Shown here: in pieces, positions 1 to 8,356 of the stretch
Position numbering within the stretch: position 1 is the first letter of the stretch
How the letters are laid out: every line of letters begins with the position of its first letter
Assembly: GCA_964398215.1 (NCBI GenBank)
Contig: CAYNNP010000012.1
Span: 1 to 55,956, forward strand
Direction of reading: 5' to 3'
Origin: CAYNNP01 sp964398215
GTDB taxonomy: Bacteria; Planctomycetota; Planctomycetia; Pirellulales; Pirellulaceae
DNA length: 55,956 nt
The notes under the pieces: generated by a model
What the model was told of the DNA's origin: nothing
What the model saw: only the letters and a program-made list of their open reading frames with translations
The model's database searches: none
Made by a program: the position numbers and the translations under genes

Positions 1-14
1 GCGGCGCGTGCTGC

Positions 15-323
15 TTACGCCAGATTGCTATCGCATACTTCGACTTTTGCCCAGTTCTCTTGGTTATCCTTGATGAACTTGAGGTGCCGCTCGTGGACTT
101 GATACTTGTCATGCGAATCCCGATCCGCAAAGACAATGTGAAGTGATGCATCGAACAATCGGTTCACTTCGCGAATCAGTACTTTTTCACAAACGCCGAC
201 AGAAAAAGAAAGAGCTCCGTCGTGGTTGTCTAAGTATTTCCTGCACTCGCTAAGATGTTTTTCAACCGCTTCATCACTGTTGTCTTTCAAGGAAAAGAAA
301 ACATTGTGGGCCAATTGTGTCAT
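15..323 (-). CDS. Dabb-type stress-responsive barrel protein
   Basis: A 102-residue protein resembling the stress-responsive alpha-beta barrel (Dabb) family: it begins MTQLAHNVFFSLKD, close to the usual 'hxVxFxLK' first strand, and ends in a 'HxxFI' helix-strand segment (YQVHERHLKFIKDNQENW) that is typical of the family. I chose the ATG at 321-323; the reading frame stays open upstream to 395, but those extra 24 residues do not look like part of a Dabb fold. Dabb proteins are small cytoplasmic dimers of mixed function (some are cyclases or stress proteins), so the biochemical role here is unknown. No operon partner is visible because the window starts just past its stop codon. Family call is fairly secure, function is not. 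Confidence 0.75.
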   Translation of the reverse strand: MTQLAHNVFFSLKDNSDEAVEKHLSECRKYLDNHDGALSFSVGVCEKVLIREVNRLFDASLHIVFADRDSHDKYQVHERHLKFIKDNQENWAKVEVCDSNLA

Positions 324-430
324 TGCATTTGCTCGCAGCAGGATGAAGAAAAACGGTTGAAGACGTTTTCTATCCGCGAAGAACGATTTGTTCAACCACG
401 CAGGGCAAAGCAGTTTTTCAAACTGCTTAA

Positions 431-490
431 AGTAGCTCGGCTCTCCGAGCCGAGAAGTCGGCAGGTCTCGGCTGGGACAGCCGAGCTACT
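431..490. repeat. REP-like 60-bp double palindrome
   Basis: A 60-bp element with perfect 12-bp terminal inverted repeats (AGTAGCTCGGCT at 431-442 and AGCCGAGCTACT at 479-490). Inside are two hairpins with the same stem, CTCGGCT/AGCCGAG, each with a 5-nt loop (436-454 and 467-485). This nested two-hairpin layout is that of a REP doublet or a very small MITE. No second copy was noticed in this window. The idea that it is a dispersed genomic family is inference. Confidence 0.7.
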
Positions 491-948
491 ATGTTGACTA
501 CCTTGAAAAACTCGCTCAGGTCAGTAGCGGCTCGCTTGAAGTCGCGTGCGTCTCCTTCTACGTGAATGTGGACAACTTGGTGCAGCAAGATCCAACTGTG
601 GCTACCGAGTCATCGCAGACAATTTGACAACTCACTGCAGCGAGTCACTTGTTCGTACGTCGCCGAAAGTTTTGAAATCGACAAACCACTTGGCAAGAAA
701 GGGAACGGTTGGGTGCAACGATTGGGGTAGTTCTGCCCTTCCCAAGAAGGGTGCATTTTACGGAACACGCCAAGGGGTAGCATTGTTTCTGTTGTTTTCA
801 AAATTTAACGGAACATTTTTTTTCGGTAAATGTGTCGAAATCGTCCTTTGAATCCGTTCTTCCAAGGCCACTTGCGGGGTTTAAGTCAACAGCGGAGGCG
901 CTATGCAGTTAGCCTTTGCCATGCCTGATTTGATGTGATTGAGGATTG
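491..948. other. Intergenic region without convincing gene
   Basis: Between the REP-like element and the next gene I see no reading frame with a recognisable protein or sensible start context. The only structure noted is a short hairpin CCCTTC-CCAA-GAAGGG at 736-751. A GAGGA stretch at 941-945 probably serves as the ribosome-binding site of the following gene. Confidence 0.5.
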
Positions 949-1971
949 ATGTTGGAAAGTGAAGAATATCCGTGGCTTTTGGGCCGCGTTCCTAATGGTT
1001 TTTGGGATGTGAGAGATAACCGCGTGCGATACATGGATTGGCTCGCCCAGCGTTCCAATTTCAACAATCCAGAGGACTGGTACTCGGTAAGCAAAAGCCA
1101 TTTTAAGAACAATCACGGTGGTGGTCTTCTTATGACAAAGTATGGCGACTCGCTGTGCGTTGCGCTTCAAGACTATTGCCCCGATTTCAATTGGTTGCCT
1201 TGGAAGTTCCGTAGAACTCGGAACAACTTCTGGTCTTCTGCCGAAAATCGACACCAATACATGAATTGGCTCGAAGCAGAGTTAGGGATAACAGAGATCG
1301 ATCAGTGGTATCGCGTCACGAAGCAAACATTCAAAAAGCACCATGGCGCCGGTTTACTTTATGGATGTTATGGTGACTCCGTGCTCGCAGCGGTTCGCGA
1401 ACATCATCCCGATCATCCATGGCATCCTTGGCTTTTCAACGAATCGCCTCATCGATTTTGGAGTGACGCTAAGAACCGACGTGCTTACATGTCATGGCTT
1501 GGTGAAAAGCTCGGCTTTAAAAGTCCTGAAGATTGGTATTCCGTTACCACAAAGCACTTTCATGAAAACAGTGGCGCGGGGTTTCTGTCGATCTGCCACG
1601 GTGACTCGCCTCAGAAAGCCGTACAAGAATTCTTGCCAGTTCTGCCGAAAACACCTTGGCTATTCTCATCTGTTCCGCAGCAGTATTGGCAGGATGTTGA
1701 AAATCGAATCAGTTACCTGAGATGGTTGGGAGAAAAACTAGGGTTCCGAACTTCATCAGACTGGTTTCGCTTGTCATCCACCGACTTTCGCAAAGAACGC
1801 GGACGTGGATTGTTAGCTTTTTACGCCAGTCGATCGATCGGAAAAGCGATCACCGAAGCTCTCCGCGAAAACGGAAATCGCAACATCGTCGTATGGCCAA
1901 TCATTCAACTGATCGAATGCTCATCTACCAGCAGAGATCCACAAAAGCTGTTCCTGGCTCTCAGTTCATAG
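949..1971 (+). CDS. Protein of four ~75-residue W/WY/GGGLL repeats, unknown function
   Basis: About 340 residues, almost entirely four tandem repeats of 75-76 residues (about 8-82, 83-158, 159-234, 235-312). Each repeat follows the pattern PW-x-F...P..FW....NR..Y..WL...LG....DWY.V....F....G.GLL..YGDS...A. Trp, Tyr and Gly positions are conserved in all four; the last copy is the most divergent (DWF for DWY, YASRS for YGDS). There is no signal peptide or membrane segment, so it is probably cytoplasmic. I chose the ATG at 949 over the adjoining TTG at 946; GAGGA lies just upstream. The tail after repeat four (VVWPIIQLIEC...) does not continue the pattern and could be a degraded fifth copy. I do not recognise a named domain. 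Binding of nucleic acid or protein is possible but unsupported. Confidence 0.8.
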   Translation: MLESEEYPWLLGRVPNGFWDVRDNRVRYMDWLAQRSNFNNPEDWYSVSKSHFKNNHGGGLLMTKYGDSLCVALQDYCPDFNWLPWKFRRTRNNFWSSAENRHQYMNWLEAELGITEIDQWYRVTKQTFKKHHGAGLLYGCYGDSVLAAVREHHPDHPWHPWLFNESPHRFWSDAKNRRAYMSWLGEKLGFKSPEDWYSVTTKHFHENSGAGFLSICHGDSPQKAVQEFLPVLPKTPWLFSSVPQQYWQDVENRISYLRWLGEKLGFRTSSDWFRLSSTDFRKERGRGLLAFYASRSIGKAITEALRENGNRNIVVWPIIQLIECSSTSRDPQKLFLALSS

Positions 1972-2128
1972 CGATTTCAATAATGGGTGACAGGCCCAAT
2001 CGCTGTCTTGCACGTATCAACACACGGCGAAGTCTTGATGGCTTCGTCGTCAAAGCCGAGCCCGGCGGTCTAACCATGAACACAATGAGTTCATTGTTAC
2101 AAGCTCAATTTCAAAATGATCGAAGGCG

Positions 2129-2160
2129 ACGTTTTGAGGTTCTAACGTTTTGAGGTTCTA
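2129..2160. repeat. Two perfect tandem copies of a 16-bp unit
   Basis: The unit ACGTTTTGAGGTTCTA occurs twice in direct tandem (2129-2144 and 2145-2160) in the noncoding stretch 1972-2300 upstream of the truncated kinase. Nothing else is evident in that stretch. It may be slippage or a short paired binding site; there is no evidence either way. Confidence 0.75.
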
Positions 2161-2300
2161 AAATCGCGTTACTCTCTGAGTCAAGCGAACGTACGTCCAC
2201 TGTCCGTTGGCAAAGTTGCGACCGGATACGCCCAAGACCATAAACGCACCCAGGATTTACGCGCATTGAACATCGATTCCCTCCGGGGTAGGTCGCAGGC

Positions 2301-3179
2301 ATGGTTAAACGAGAAGTGAGCGACGAATCGGTTGACCGACGTTCGCTGGTCCATCAGCTTTGCGCCGAGTTCGGAACGCAGTGGAACATTGGCAAACGCC
2401 CACAGATAGAAAAGTATCTGAGTAGCAACTCGGATTCTGTGCGATCGCTGTTACTTGAAGAATTGCTGCGGGCGGAGCGTGAGCTGAAGAGAAAATCACG
2501 GCAGCCTTGTTCCGTCGACGACTATCTGGCGCGTTTTCCGAACGATGCGGCGATCGTCAATCGAGTGATTGGCAATGCGATGGAAGACACGCTGGACAGT
2601 GCTGCGATTTCGGAACCGGATGCGACGATTCACCATCAACAATCGAAAACGGCTGTTAATGAGGTAACAATCGATGCGGCAACGAGTCTGGGTGCGTCCC
2701 AGTCGGCCCCAGATGCATCGCCAGCCACACGCGCGCTGAAACTCTTCGGTGACTACGAACTGATCGACGAAATCGCTCGCGGAGGGATGGGCGTTGTCTA
2801 TAAGGCGCGGCAGGTAAAGCTGAATCGAATTGTTGCGATCAAGATGATTTTGTCGGGGCAGCATACAGGCAGTGAAGAGGTTGAGCGTTTCCAGATCGAA
2901 GCCGAAGCTGCGGCCAATCTGACGCACCCTGGAATCGTACCGATCTTTGAGATCGGAGAGCATTCTGGGCAACATTACTTTTCGATGGGTTTCGTGGAAG
3001 GACGAAGTCTTGGTGACCGAGAGTACAGCAATCTTACCCCGCCGCTGCGCCGCCAAGATGTCGACGCACTGAGCGAAGAATTAAAACGCCGTGTTGCGGC
3101 AAAGCCCAACGATGACCGCTGGCAAATTCTTCAGACTCAAGTCAGAAAGATTTTGGGGGCCACCAATACCGACCTGTAA
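2301..3179 (+). pseudogene. Truncated Ser/Thr kinase with N-lobe only, probable internal deletion
   Basis: A 292-residue product starting at ATG 2301. Residues 10-90 match the N-terminal region seen in many planctomycete PknB-type kinases (IEKYL...LLEELLRAERE...YLARFP). Residues 149-237 are a good kinase N-lobe: glycine loop ARGGMGVVY, Lys181 in VAIKMIL, and a helix C with ERFQIEAEAAA. The sequence then breaks off after FVEGRSLGD and runs into an unrelated tail (DALSEELKRRVAAKPNDD...). There is no HRD, DFG or APE motif, so it cannot be a functional kinase. The frame remains open, which suggests an in-frame internal deletion joining the start and end of a longer kinase gene rather than a frameshift. 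A regulatory pseudokinase fragment is possible but less likely. Confidence 0.75.
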
Positions 3180-3349
3180 TTTGAGAGAAAGGCCAGCTGC
3201 GATTGCTTTACCCGGGGCTTCGATCAGCGACCTTTGACGTGACTAGGCTACTGCGCCAACGAACTTGGGCCGATGTTGTGTTACACTGAATCAGCAAACT
3301 ACGCGTGTGAATTGATTCACCATCGTAATATCTCACTGCAGGCCCGAAC

Positions 3350-4546
3350 GTGACGACTGATCAGACCAACACGCCCAAGCCCGTTAAAAAACTAAGCTTG
3401 CGAAAGCGGATTGTTTTTAGTGCATTGGCAACCACCGTTTTCTTTACTTTGGCAGAGTGTACATTCAGAGTCATCGAACTCGTCTACCCGCCCCGGAATA
3501 TCGATTTTGGAATGGGGTTCGACAGCAACAGCCGAGTGTTTGGACCTTCTCGGCTGCACCCAGATCAACTAGAAACCGACCCTGCCAAACGCGTGAGTTT
3601 TGTTCGTCAGAAGTTTCCAATCCAAAAGCCTGCCAAGACGTTTCGAATTGTCGCGCTAGGTGGTTCTTCCGTGAACTACTTGGAAAAAGAGTTCAACGAG
3701 TTGGAACGCGAATTGGCAAACGCAAGCGACCGCTTTGACAAAGTTGAAATCATTAACTGTGGTGGATTTGCGTACGGAAGTCATCGTCTGGTCGTTGTGA
3801 TGCGCGAGATGCTGGAGTACTCACCCGATTTGATCTTGTTGTACACCGGCCACAATGAATTCGAGGAAGTGGAGCAATTGCAGCTTTCGGGCGTCAAGAA
3901 CATTCAGTTTGAAAAGACCATTTCAAGTTTGGCGATCGTCCGTTTCATTCGCGACCGCAAAGCCGATTACGAACTCAGCAAGCTTGAAAGAGAACACAAT
4001 CAACGTGTCTTGTCGAATGTGGAACCTGTCAGCGAAACGAACTTTGCCAGAGCTTGGCAGCATCAATTCAACGAGGAAGATGTTGCTGCGAGAATGAAAC
4101 ACTATGAACACAATCTGCGTTTGATCTTGAGTGTTGCCGATCGCAACAAGACGCCGGTTATCATTGGCACCGTGTCCAGTAACCTGCTGCAACCTTACCT
4201 GCCCCAGGGTTCGGCGGCGAAGTACAAGCAAGTATACGATCTTTGGAAGAATGAAAAGACTGAAGAGGGATTGGAACTGGCTAAACAAATATTGAAAGAC
4301 ACTGTTGGTCGCCATCAATGCAGTGAGCTGGAAAATGAAATCATCCGACAGCTAGCGGCCGAATTCAGTTTGCCGCTTGTGGACGTAGAATCGATGGTTG
4401 CTGACGCGGAGCCGAATGGCATTCCGGGCGAAACAATGTTTGATGATCATTGCCATTTAAATCGGTCAGGGCGTGCTGTCTGGATTAAGGGGTATGAACC
4501 ATCGATACGGGCGGCCCTACACGCACCAATTAGTGAACCAAAATAG
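3350..4546 (+). CDS. Membrane-anchored SGNH/GDSL hydrolase
   Basis: A 398-residue protein with one N-terminal membrane helix (about 20-36) and no lipobox, so the catalytic part is probably outside the cytoplasmic membrane. SGNH blocks are visible: block I as GGSS (104-107), a glycine-rich block II (NCGGFAYGS, 137-145), block III as GHNE (167-170) and block V as DDHCH, giving the Asp-x-x-His pair D366/H369. The nucleophile would be Ser106. Such proteins are esterases or acyl/sugar O-deacetylases acting on polysaccharides or lipids; the substrate cannot be read from sequence. The start is GTG at 3350. It stands alone, with 170 bp before and about 230 bp after. Confidence 0.85.
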   Translation: MTTDQTNTPKPVKKLSLRKRIVFSALATTVFFTLAECTFRVIELVYPPRNIDFGMGFDSNSRVFGPSRLHPDQLETDPAKRVSFVRQKFPIQKPAKTFRIVALGGSSVNYLEKEFNELERELANASDRFDKVEIINCGGFAYGSHRLVVVMREMLEYSPDLILLYTGHNEFEEVEQLQLSGVKNIQFEKTISSLAIVRFIRDRKADYELSKLEREHNQRVLSNVEPVSETNFARAWQHQFNEEDVAARMKHYEHNLRLILSVADRNKTPVIIGTVSSNLLQPYLPQGSAAKYKQVYDLWKNEKTEEGLELAKQILKDTVGRHQCSELENEIIRQLAAEFSLPLVDVESMVADAEPNGIPGETMFDDHCHLNRSGRAVWIKGYEPSIRAALHAPISEPK

Positions 4547-4571
4547 ATGGGTTTACAGAATGCTTGGCCCA

Positions 4572-4590
4572 GGGCAAATCACTTTTTCAA
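4572..4590. repeat. Dispersed short motif GSGCAAATCA-nn-KTTTCA, copy 1
   Basis: GGGCAAATCACTTTTTCAA lies in the intergenic stretch after the SGNH hydrolase. Closely similar 19-mers occur at 44572-44590 and 46973-46991, all outside genes and on the same strand. The copy at 44572 sits next to an assembly gap, which fits a repeat that confuses assembly. Function unknown. Confidence 0.4.
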
Positions 4591-4649
4591 TCTGAGTTGT
4601 TCATAGATCCGGCACTCCTTCCCGATTTAAAGCGATTTTCAATTCAGTC

Positions 4650-4663
4650 GGGCAGGAATGCCC
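4650..4663. repeat. Short hairpin GGGCA-GGAA-TGCCC
   Basis: A 5-bp stem with a GGAA tetraloop inside the intergenic stretch 4547-4775. It has no T-tract, so it is not an obvious intrinsic terminator. It may be part of a dispersed palindromic repeat, but only one copy was noticed here. Confidence 0.4.
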
Positions 4664-4775
4664 AACCTACTTTGATTTACCCTGATGCGTGGCCCAGGAC
4701 CATAAGGCGGGCAGCGCGTCATCTGCTAAGATTGACAGATAGAACTTAACGGTCCTTCGCAATGGAACCAATCAA

Positions 4776-5501
4776 TTGAACCCAAGTGTCTTTTCTGCTC
4801 GCCGCTCATTCTGGCCCAAGTTGATTGTGGCGTGTGTGTTATTTCATGGTGGGTTTGCGAGTGCCAAGCATCCGTATGATCTACCAGAGCACGTCAAGAT
4901 AAAACTTGATGACTTGGTGAAGCCGCCCAAAGAAATTCAAGACTTGATCACGCAAGGAAACGTTTTGCTCTTTGCTGGTCAGCCACCAGAAATTCAAGCC
5001 AACTCTCGGTTCTCGTCTTCCAAACGCGATCAGCTTGATGCGGAAACACATTACCAGCTCGCGTTCAATTTAAAGTATCGGAAGACGTGGAATACGGTAC
5101 GTGATGGCGATCAGTTGCTTTTGAAAATCAATGTGAATTTTACGAGAGTGAAGATACAACAGGCCCATGGAATCTTTTTCAAAGTACGCCCCGGCGAAAC
5201 GGGGTTCTGGGAAAACAAGTTAGTGCTTCATGAGTTTGATCATGTCCGCATCTCATCGGATCCAAAAGTTGAAAAACTGTTTCTGAGCCGGCTACACAAA
5301 GCGTCCAAGATCACCAAGGAATTAACTCCATCCACACGGGTCAACAACGCAAACATCGACACTTACATCAGCAAGCATGCAAAAACGATATTTAACGATG
5401 TGATTGACATGGTCGGAATTCGTTATCGAGAGCTGGATCGGGTAACATCGAACGGAAAACGTCCAATTCCGGCCGATTCGAACTTGTTGCGCTGGCCTTA
5501 G
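4776..5501 (+). CDS. Secreted putative zinc metalloprotease with HExxH, DUF922-like
   Basis: A 241-residue protein with a clear signal peptide (basic start, hydrophobic core about 15-27, cleavage after FASA at about 30). The motif HEFDH at 152-156 fits the zincin signature HExxH. About 65 residues later comes Y-R-E-L-D-R (217-222), in the place where DUF922-type zincins carry a conserved Tyr/Asp/Glu segment near their C-terminus, so I tentatively group it there. The start appears to be TTG 4776, since the nearest ATG (4762) runs into a stop. It would act in the periplasm or outside the cell; no partner genes are evident. The family call is moderate and protease activity is inference from the motif. 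Confidence 0.6.
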   Translation: MNPSVFSARRSFWPKLIVACVLFHGGFASAKHPYDLPEHVKIKLDDLVKPPKEIQDLITQGNVLLFAGQPPEIQANSRFSSSKRDQLDAETHYQLAFNLKYRKTWNTVRDGDQLLLKINVNFTRVKIQQAHGIFFKVRPGETGFWENKLVLHEFDHVRISSDPKVEKLFLSRLHKASKITKELTPSTRVNNANIDTYISKHAKTIFNDVIDMVGIRYRELDRVTSNGKRPIPADSNLLRWP

Positions 5502-5614
5502 CGCCCAGGATCGGCAATAATCGCAGTGGCCCTGCAACTTGTCTGTCAGCTAATCATCTTGCGCAGCGATGTCCCTGCGCGATCCCTATTCTTCACTCCT
5601 GTCAGAGAATCGCC

Positions 5615-6304
5615 ATGCGATATTTTGTTCTTGGAATGTTTTGCTTAGTCGGTTCGGCCGTGTCTGCACAGCAGATTAACACGCAGGTTCCGTTTCAAAC
5701 ATTGAATTCGAGTTTCTTCGAGAGCACTGGGGTGACTTGGAATTTGAATGGCCCTGGCTGGTTCGCAAATTTTGGTGGCCAAACAGTTCCGCCATTTGGC
5801 AACTTCGATCCGAATACTGGAGTCCAGACGGGCGCGGCGTTTCGTGGCAACGGCGTGAATGGAAACATCGCATTCAATTTCGCGCAGGGTAGCAACCGAT
5901 CCATTACATCGACTACCCCATCTTTGACCACTACCGACGGAGTCCCTGGCAGTTTCCAAGCGCAAACGATTCGACCGTTTGTGACTGGAATTTCGCCAGT
6001 GATCGGCGGGGCTCCAATCGTTAACTATCCGAGTGTTCAACTCGGACAGATTCCCGGCCAAGGTGGTCAAATGGCAAACGCGGTCGCGCAATCACAGCGA
6101 GCAGACTTTCAAAGGCGGATCGCCAGATCCAATGACGTCAAGCAGAAGAAGGCCCTTGAGTACTTTAACCGTGGTCAGCGTGCTGAAGTCGAAGGCAACA
6201 AGAAAATGGCTCGCGCAAACTATCGCACCGCCCTTGCTCATGCCCAGGGCGAATTACGCATGATGGTGATTGGCAAACTGCGTCAAAACGGTTGGATTCG
6301 CTAG
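5615..6304 (+). CDS. Secreted protein, unknown function
   Basis: A 229-residue protein beginning with a standard signal peptide (MRYFVLGMFCLVGSAVSA, cleavage before QQ). Residues 25-150 are rich in Asn, Gly, Phe and Thr with low-complexity character, suggesting an extended surface or matrix segment. The C-terminal 75 residues are basic and helical, with a TPR-like helix pair (ALEYFNRGQRAEVEGNKKMARANYRTALAHA). I do not recognise a family. It sits alone between the zincin and the convergent DUF1015 gene. Confidence 0.7.
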   Translation: MRYFVLGMFCLVGSAVSAQQINTQVPFQTLNSSFFESTGVTWNLNGPGWFANFGGQTVPPFGNFDPNTGVQTGAAFRGNGVNGNIAFNFAQGSNRSITSTTPSLTTTDGVPGSFQAQTIRPFVTGISPVIGGAPIVNYPSVQLGQIPGQGGQMANAVAQSQRADFQRRIARSNDVKQKKALEYFNRGQRAEVEGNKKMARANYRTALAHAQGELRMMVIGKLRQNGWIR

Positions 6305-6397
6305 GAAACCAAATTGGCGATTTTCCGGTCGCTGGTTACCAGCTACCAGAAAACCGCATTTCAAAACTGACGCGTCGGGGGTTGCCCAAGACGCTGT

Positions 6398-7627
6398 TCA
6401 GTCCAGCAGGTGCACCATCAATCCGCTGCGCAACTTTGGCTCGAACCATGTGCTCTTTGGCGGCATGACTTCGCCAGCGTCAGAGACAGCCATCAACTGT
6501 TCGATCGACGTTGGGTACATCGAAACAGCGAATGCCCAATCGCCGCTGTCAACTCGCTTCTCAAGTTCATCGGTTCCACGGATGCCGCCAACAAAATCGA
6601 TTCGCGGGTCGGTTCGAACGTCGTTGATTCCAAAAATCGGCGCGATCACTCGCTTTTCCAGAATCGCGACGTCCAAGCGGTTGATTGTGTCGTTCTGATC
6701 GATCGTGTCCGCAGGCACAGTCAAACGGTACCACTGTTTTGCAAGATAGATGCAAAACGATCCGCTGGCATCTGGGATTGGGTTATCGGTCAGTTCCACC
6801 GAACCAACTTCGGCCAACTTTTGCAGTACGTCAGCTGCCGACATTCCGCCCAAATCTTTGATGATTCGGTTGTAGGCCAAGATTTTCAACTCGCTTTCAG
6901 GGAACAAGACGGTCAAGAACCAGTTGTACTCTTCATCGCCAGTATGGTTTTCGTTTGCATCGCGGCGCTGCTTTCCTGCTCGCCAAGCACTGGCGGCTCG
7001 GTGGTGGCCATCCGCAACGTAGAAGGCGGAAACACTGCCGAGTTCAGCAAGGTAGCTTTCGGGCGAATCGATTTTCCAAACGGTATGTTGGACTCCGTCA
7101 GGAGCGGTGAAATCGTACAGCGGATCTGACGTGATTGCCTGAGCAACCTGTGTGTTCAGATTTTCGTTGTCACGATAGGTCAAAAATACGGGGCCAGCGT
7201 GGGCAGCCAAGGTCGTGACGTGCCGCGTCCGGTCGTCTTCTTTTGCTGGACGCGTGAACTCGTGCTTTAGGATCAAGTTGTTTTCATAGTCATCAATGTG
7301 GCAGCAGCAAACAACGCCTACTTGAGCCTTGCCGTTCATGATTTGGCGATACAAAAAGATCGATTCAGAATCGTCTTGCTGTAAAACATCGTCGGAAATG
7401 AAGCTGCGAAGATTGTCTGCCGCTTTGGTATAAATCTCGTCCGCATAAGGATCTGTATCGGCTGGCAAATCGATATCGGGTCGAATGACATGCAAAAACG
7501 ACATCGCGTTACCCTCCGCCAGAGCGACGGCTTCATCACGATTCACGACATCGTAGGGGACACTCGCAACGGCGGCCGCATTTTCTGGCTTTGGACGGAC
7601 GGCTCTGAATGCTTTCACTCGGGGCAT
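6398..7627 (-). CDS. DUF1015 family protein
   Basis: A 409-residue soluble protein that matches the DUF1015 family along its length: an N-terminal RPKPENAAAVASVPYDVVNRDEA segment, then SFLHVIRPDID, and the hallmark YVADGHHRAASAW in the middle. Length is normal for the family. No signal peptide, so cytoplasmic. Biochemistry in planctomycetes is not established; members are often found near serine-biosynthesis genes in other bacteria and a serine-kinase role has been proposed for some, but nothing around this copy supports that. ATG start at 7625-7627. It is 129 bp downstream of the release-factor-like gene on the same strand and may or may not be co-transcribed. Confidence 0.85.
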   Translation of the reverse strand: MPRVKAFRAVRPKPENAAAVASVPYDVVNRDEAVALAEGNAMSFLHVIRPDIDLPADTDPYADEIYTKAADNLRSFISDDVLQQDDSESIFLYRQIMNGKAQVGVVCCCHIDDYENNLILKHEFTRPAKEDDRTRHVTTLAAHAGPVFLTYRDNENLNTQVAQAITSDPLYDFTAPDGVQHTVWKIDSPESYLAELGSVSAFYVADGHHRAASAWRAGKQRRDANENHTGDEEYNWFLTVLFPESELKILAYNRIIKDLGGMSAADVLQKLAEVGSVELTDNPIPDASGSFCIYLAKQWYRLTVPADTIDQNDTINRLDVAILEKRVIAPIFGINDVRTDPRIDFVGGIRGTDELEKRVDSGDWAFAVSMYPTSIEQLMAVSDAGEVMPPKSTWFEPKLRSGLMVHLLD

Positions 7628-7756
7628 GGCGACGATCCTTTCTTTGATTGGAGAGCGAGCCTAGCGTCGCTCGTGGTGAACTGGGGCAGCAATTGAATTT
7701 GTTCTCACGGTATCGATCCACATGAATTCGTGCCAGCCCCGTGGATTTAGTGGCGT

Positions 7757-8356
7757 TTACTTGAGCGCTCGGCGGCCGTGGTGTTGCCGAACTTTGTTGA
7801 CAAACGCAAAAGCAGGTGCGTAGGACTTTAGTAGACCGACAATGCGACTGGTCGAAACGTTCCAGGCTGCAGACACGGCGCTTGGTTGGCCACCAGCGGC
7901 ATGCATGTCGTTCAGAATCATTGCTAACACAGCTGGCTTGTCCACATTCGATTCGTTCAGCCGCATCGAGTGACCCTTGTAGCGTTGATGTATCTGCGAC
8001 TCCAGGTCGTTTTGGATCTTTAGATCGATACCAGAAGTCGTTCGGACTTCAACGGCTAGCGAATAGCGAAGACGGCGGAGGGCGACTGCGCGATTGTCGG
8101 CTTGGCTGCGTCGCTCGGTTGCTTCGCCAATCACACCAGTTGGACGGTGCGTTAGAAAGACTCCCGAGCTTGTTTTGTTTCGATGTTGTCCACCGGGGCC
8201 ACTTCTGCGCTGAGTCCGCAGTTCGCATTGTTGCAAAAGTTCATCAGGCTCAAGTGCAGCAGGATGCGGCGCGTCAACCAATGAAATCTCTAATCGCGTT
8301 TCGACAGTCGGAATCGTCGGCGCATGGGAGTCGTCGTCAGGCTGAGAATTATCCAT
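7757..8356 (-). CDS. GGQ release-factor-like protein (ArfB-like class)
   Basis: A 199-residue protein with the peptidyl-tRNA hydrolysis motif of class I release factors, RRSGPGGQHRNK (GGQ at 55-57), followed by the usual basic-acidic segment (GVIGEATERRSQADNRAVALRRLR). It lacks the codon-recognition domains of RF1/RF2, so it resembles ArfB/YaeJ-type ribosome-rescue or orphan hydrolases, but it has a planctomycete-like extra C-terminal helical part (about 135-199) with a helix-turn-helix look. Its ATG overlaps the stop of the M50 gene by 8 bp, so translation is probably coupled to a peptide-processing membrane protein. Role in stalled-ribosome rescue is inferred from family. Confidence 0.8.
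   Translation of the reverse strand: MDNSQPDDDSHAPTIPTVETRLEISLVDAPHPAALEPDELLQQCELRTQRRSGPGGQHRNKTSSGVFLTHRPTGVIGEATERRSQADNRAVALRRLRYSLAVEVRTTSGIDLKIQNDLESQIHQRYKGHSMRLNESNVDKPAVLAMILNDMHAAGGQPSAVSAAWNVSTSRIVGLLKSYAPAFAFVNKVRQHHGRRALK

Noticed and set aside
546..851. Open frame of about 100 codons on plus
   Set aside because: No family match, poor start context, overlaps a hairpin region; composition does not look coding.
1722..2153. Frame continuing past the end of the W/WY repeat protein
   Set aside because: Overlaps the repeat gene in another frame and shows no repeat motif; taken as a chance frame, though a frameshift near the gene end cannot be excluded.
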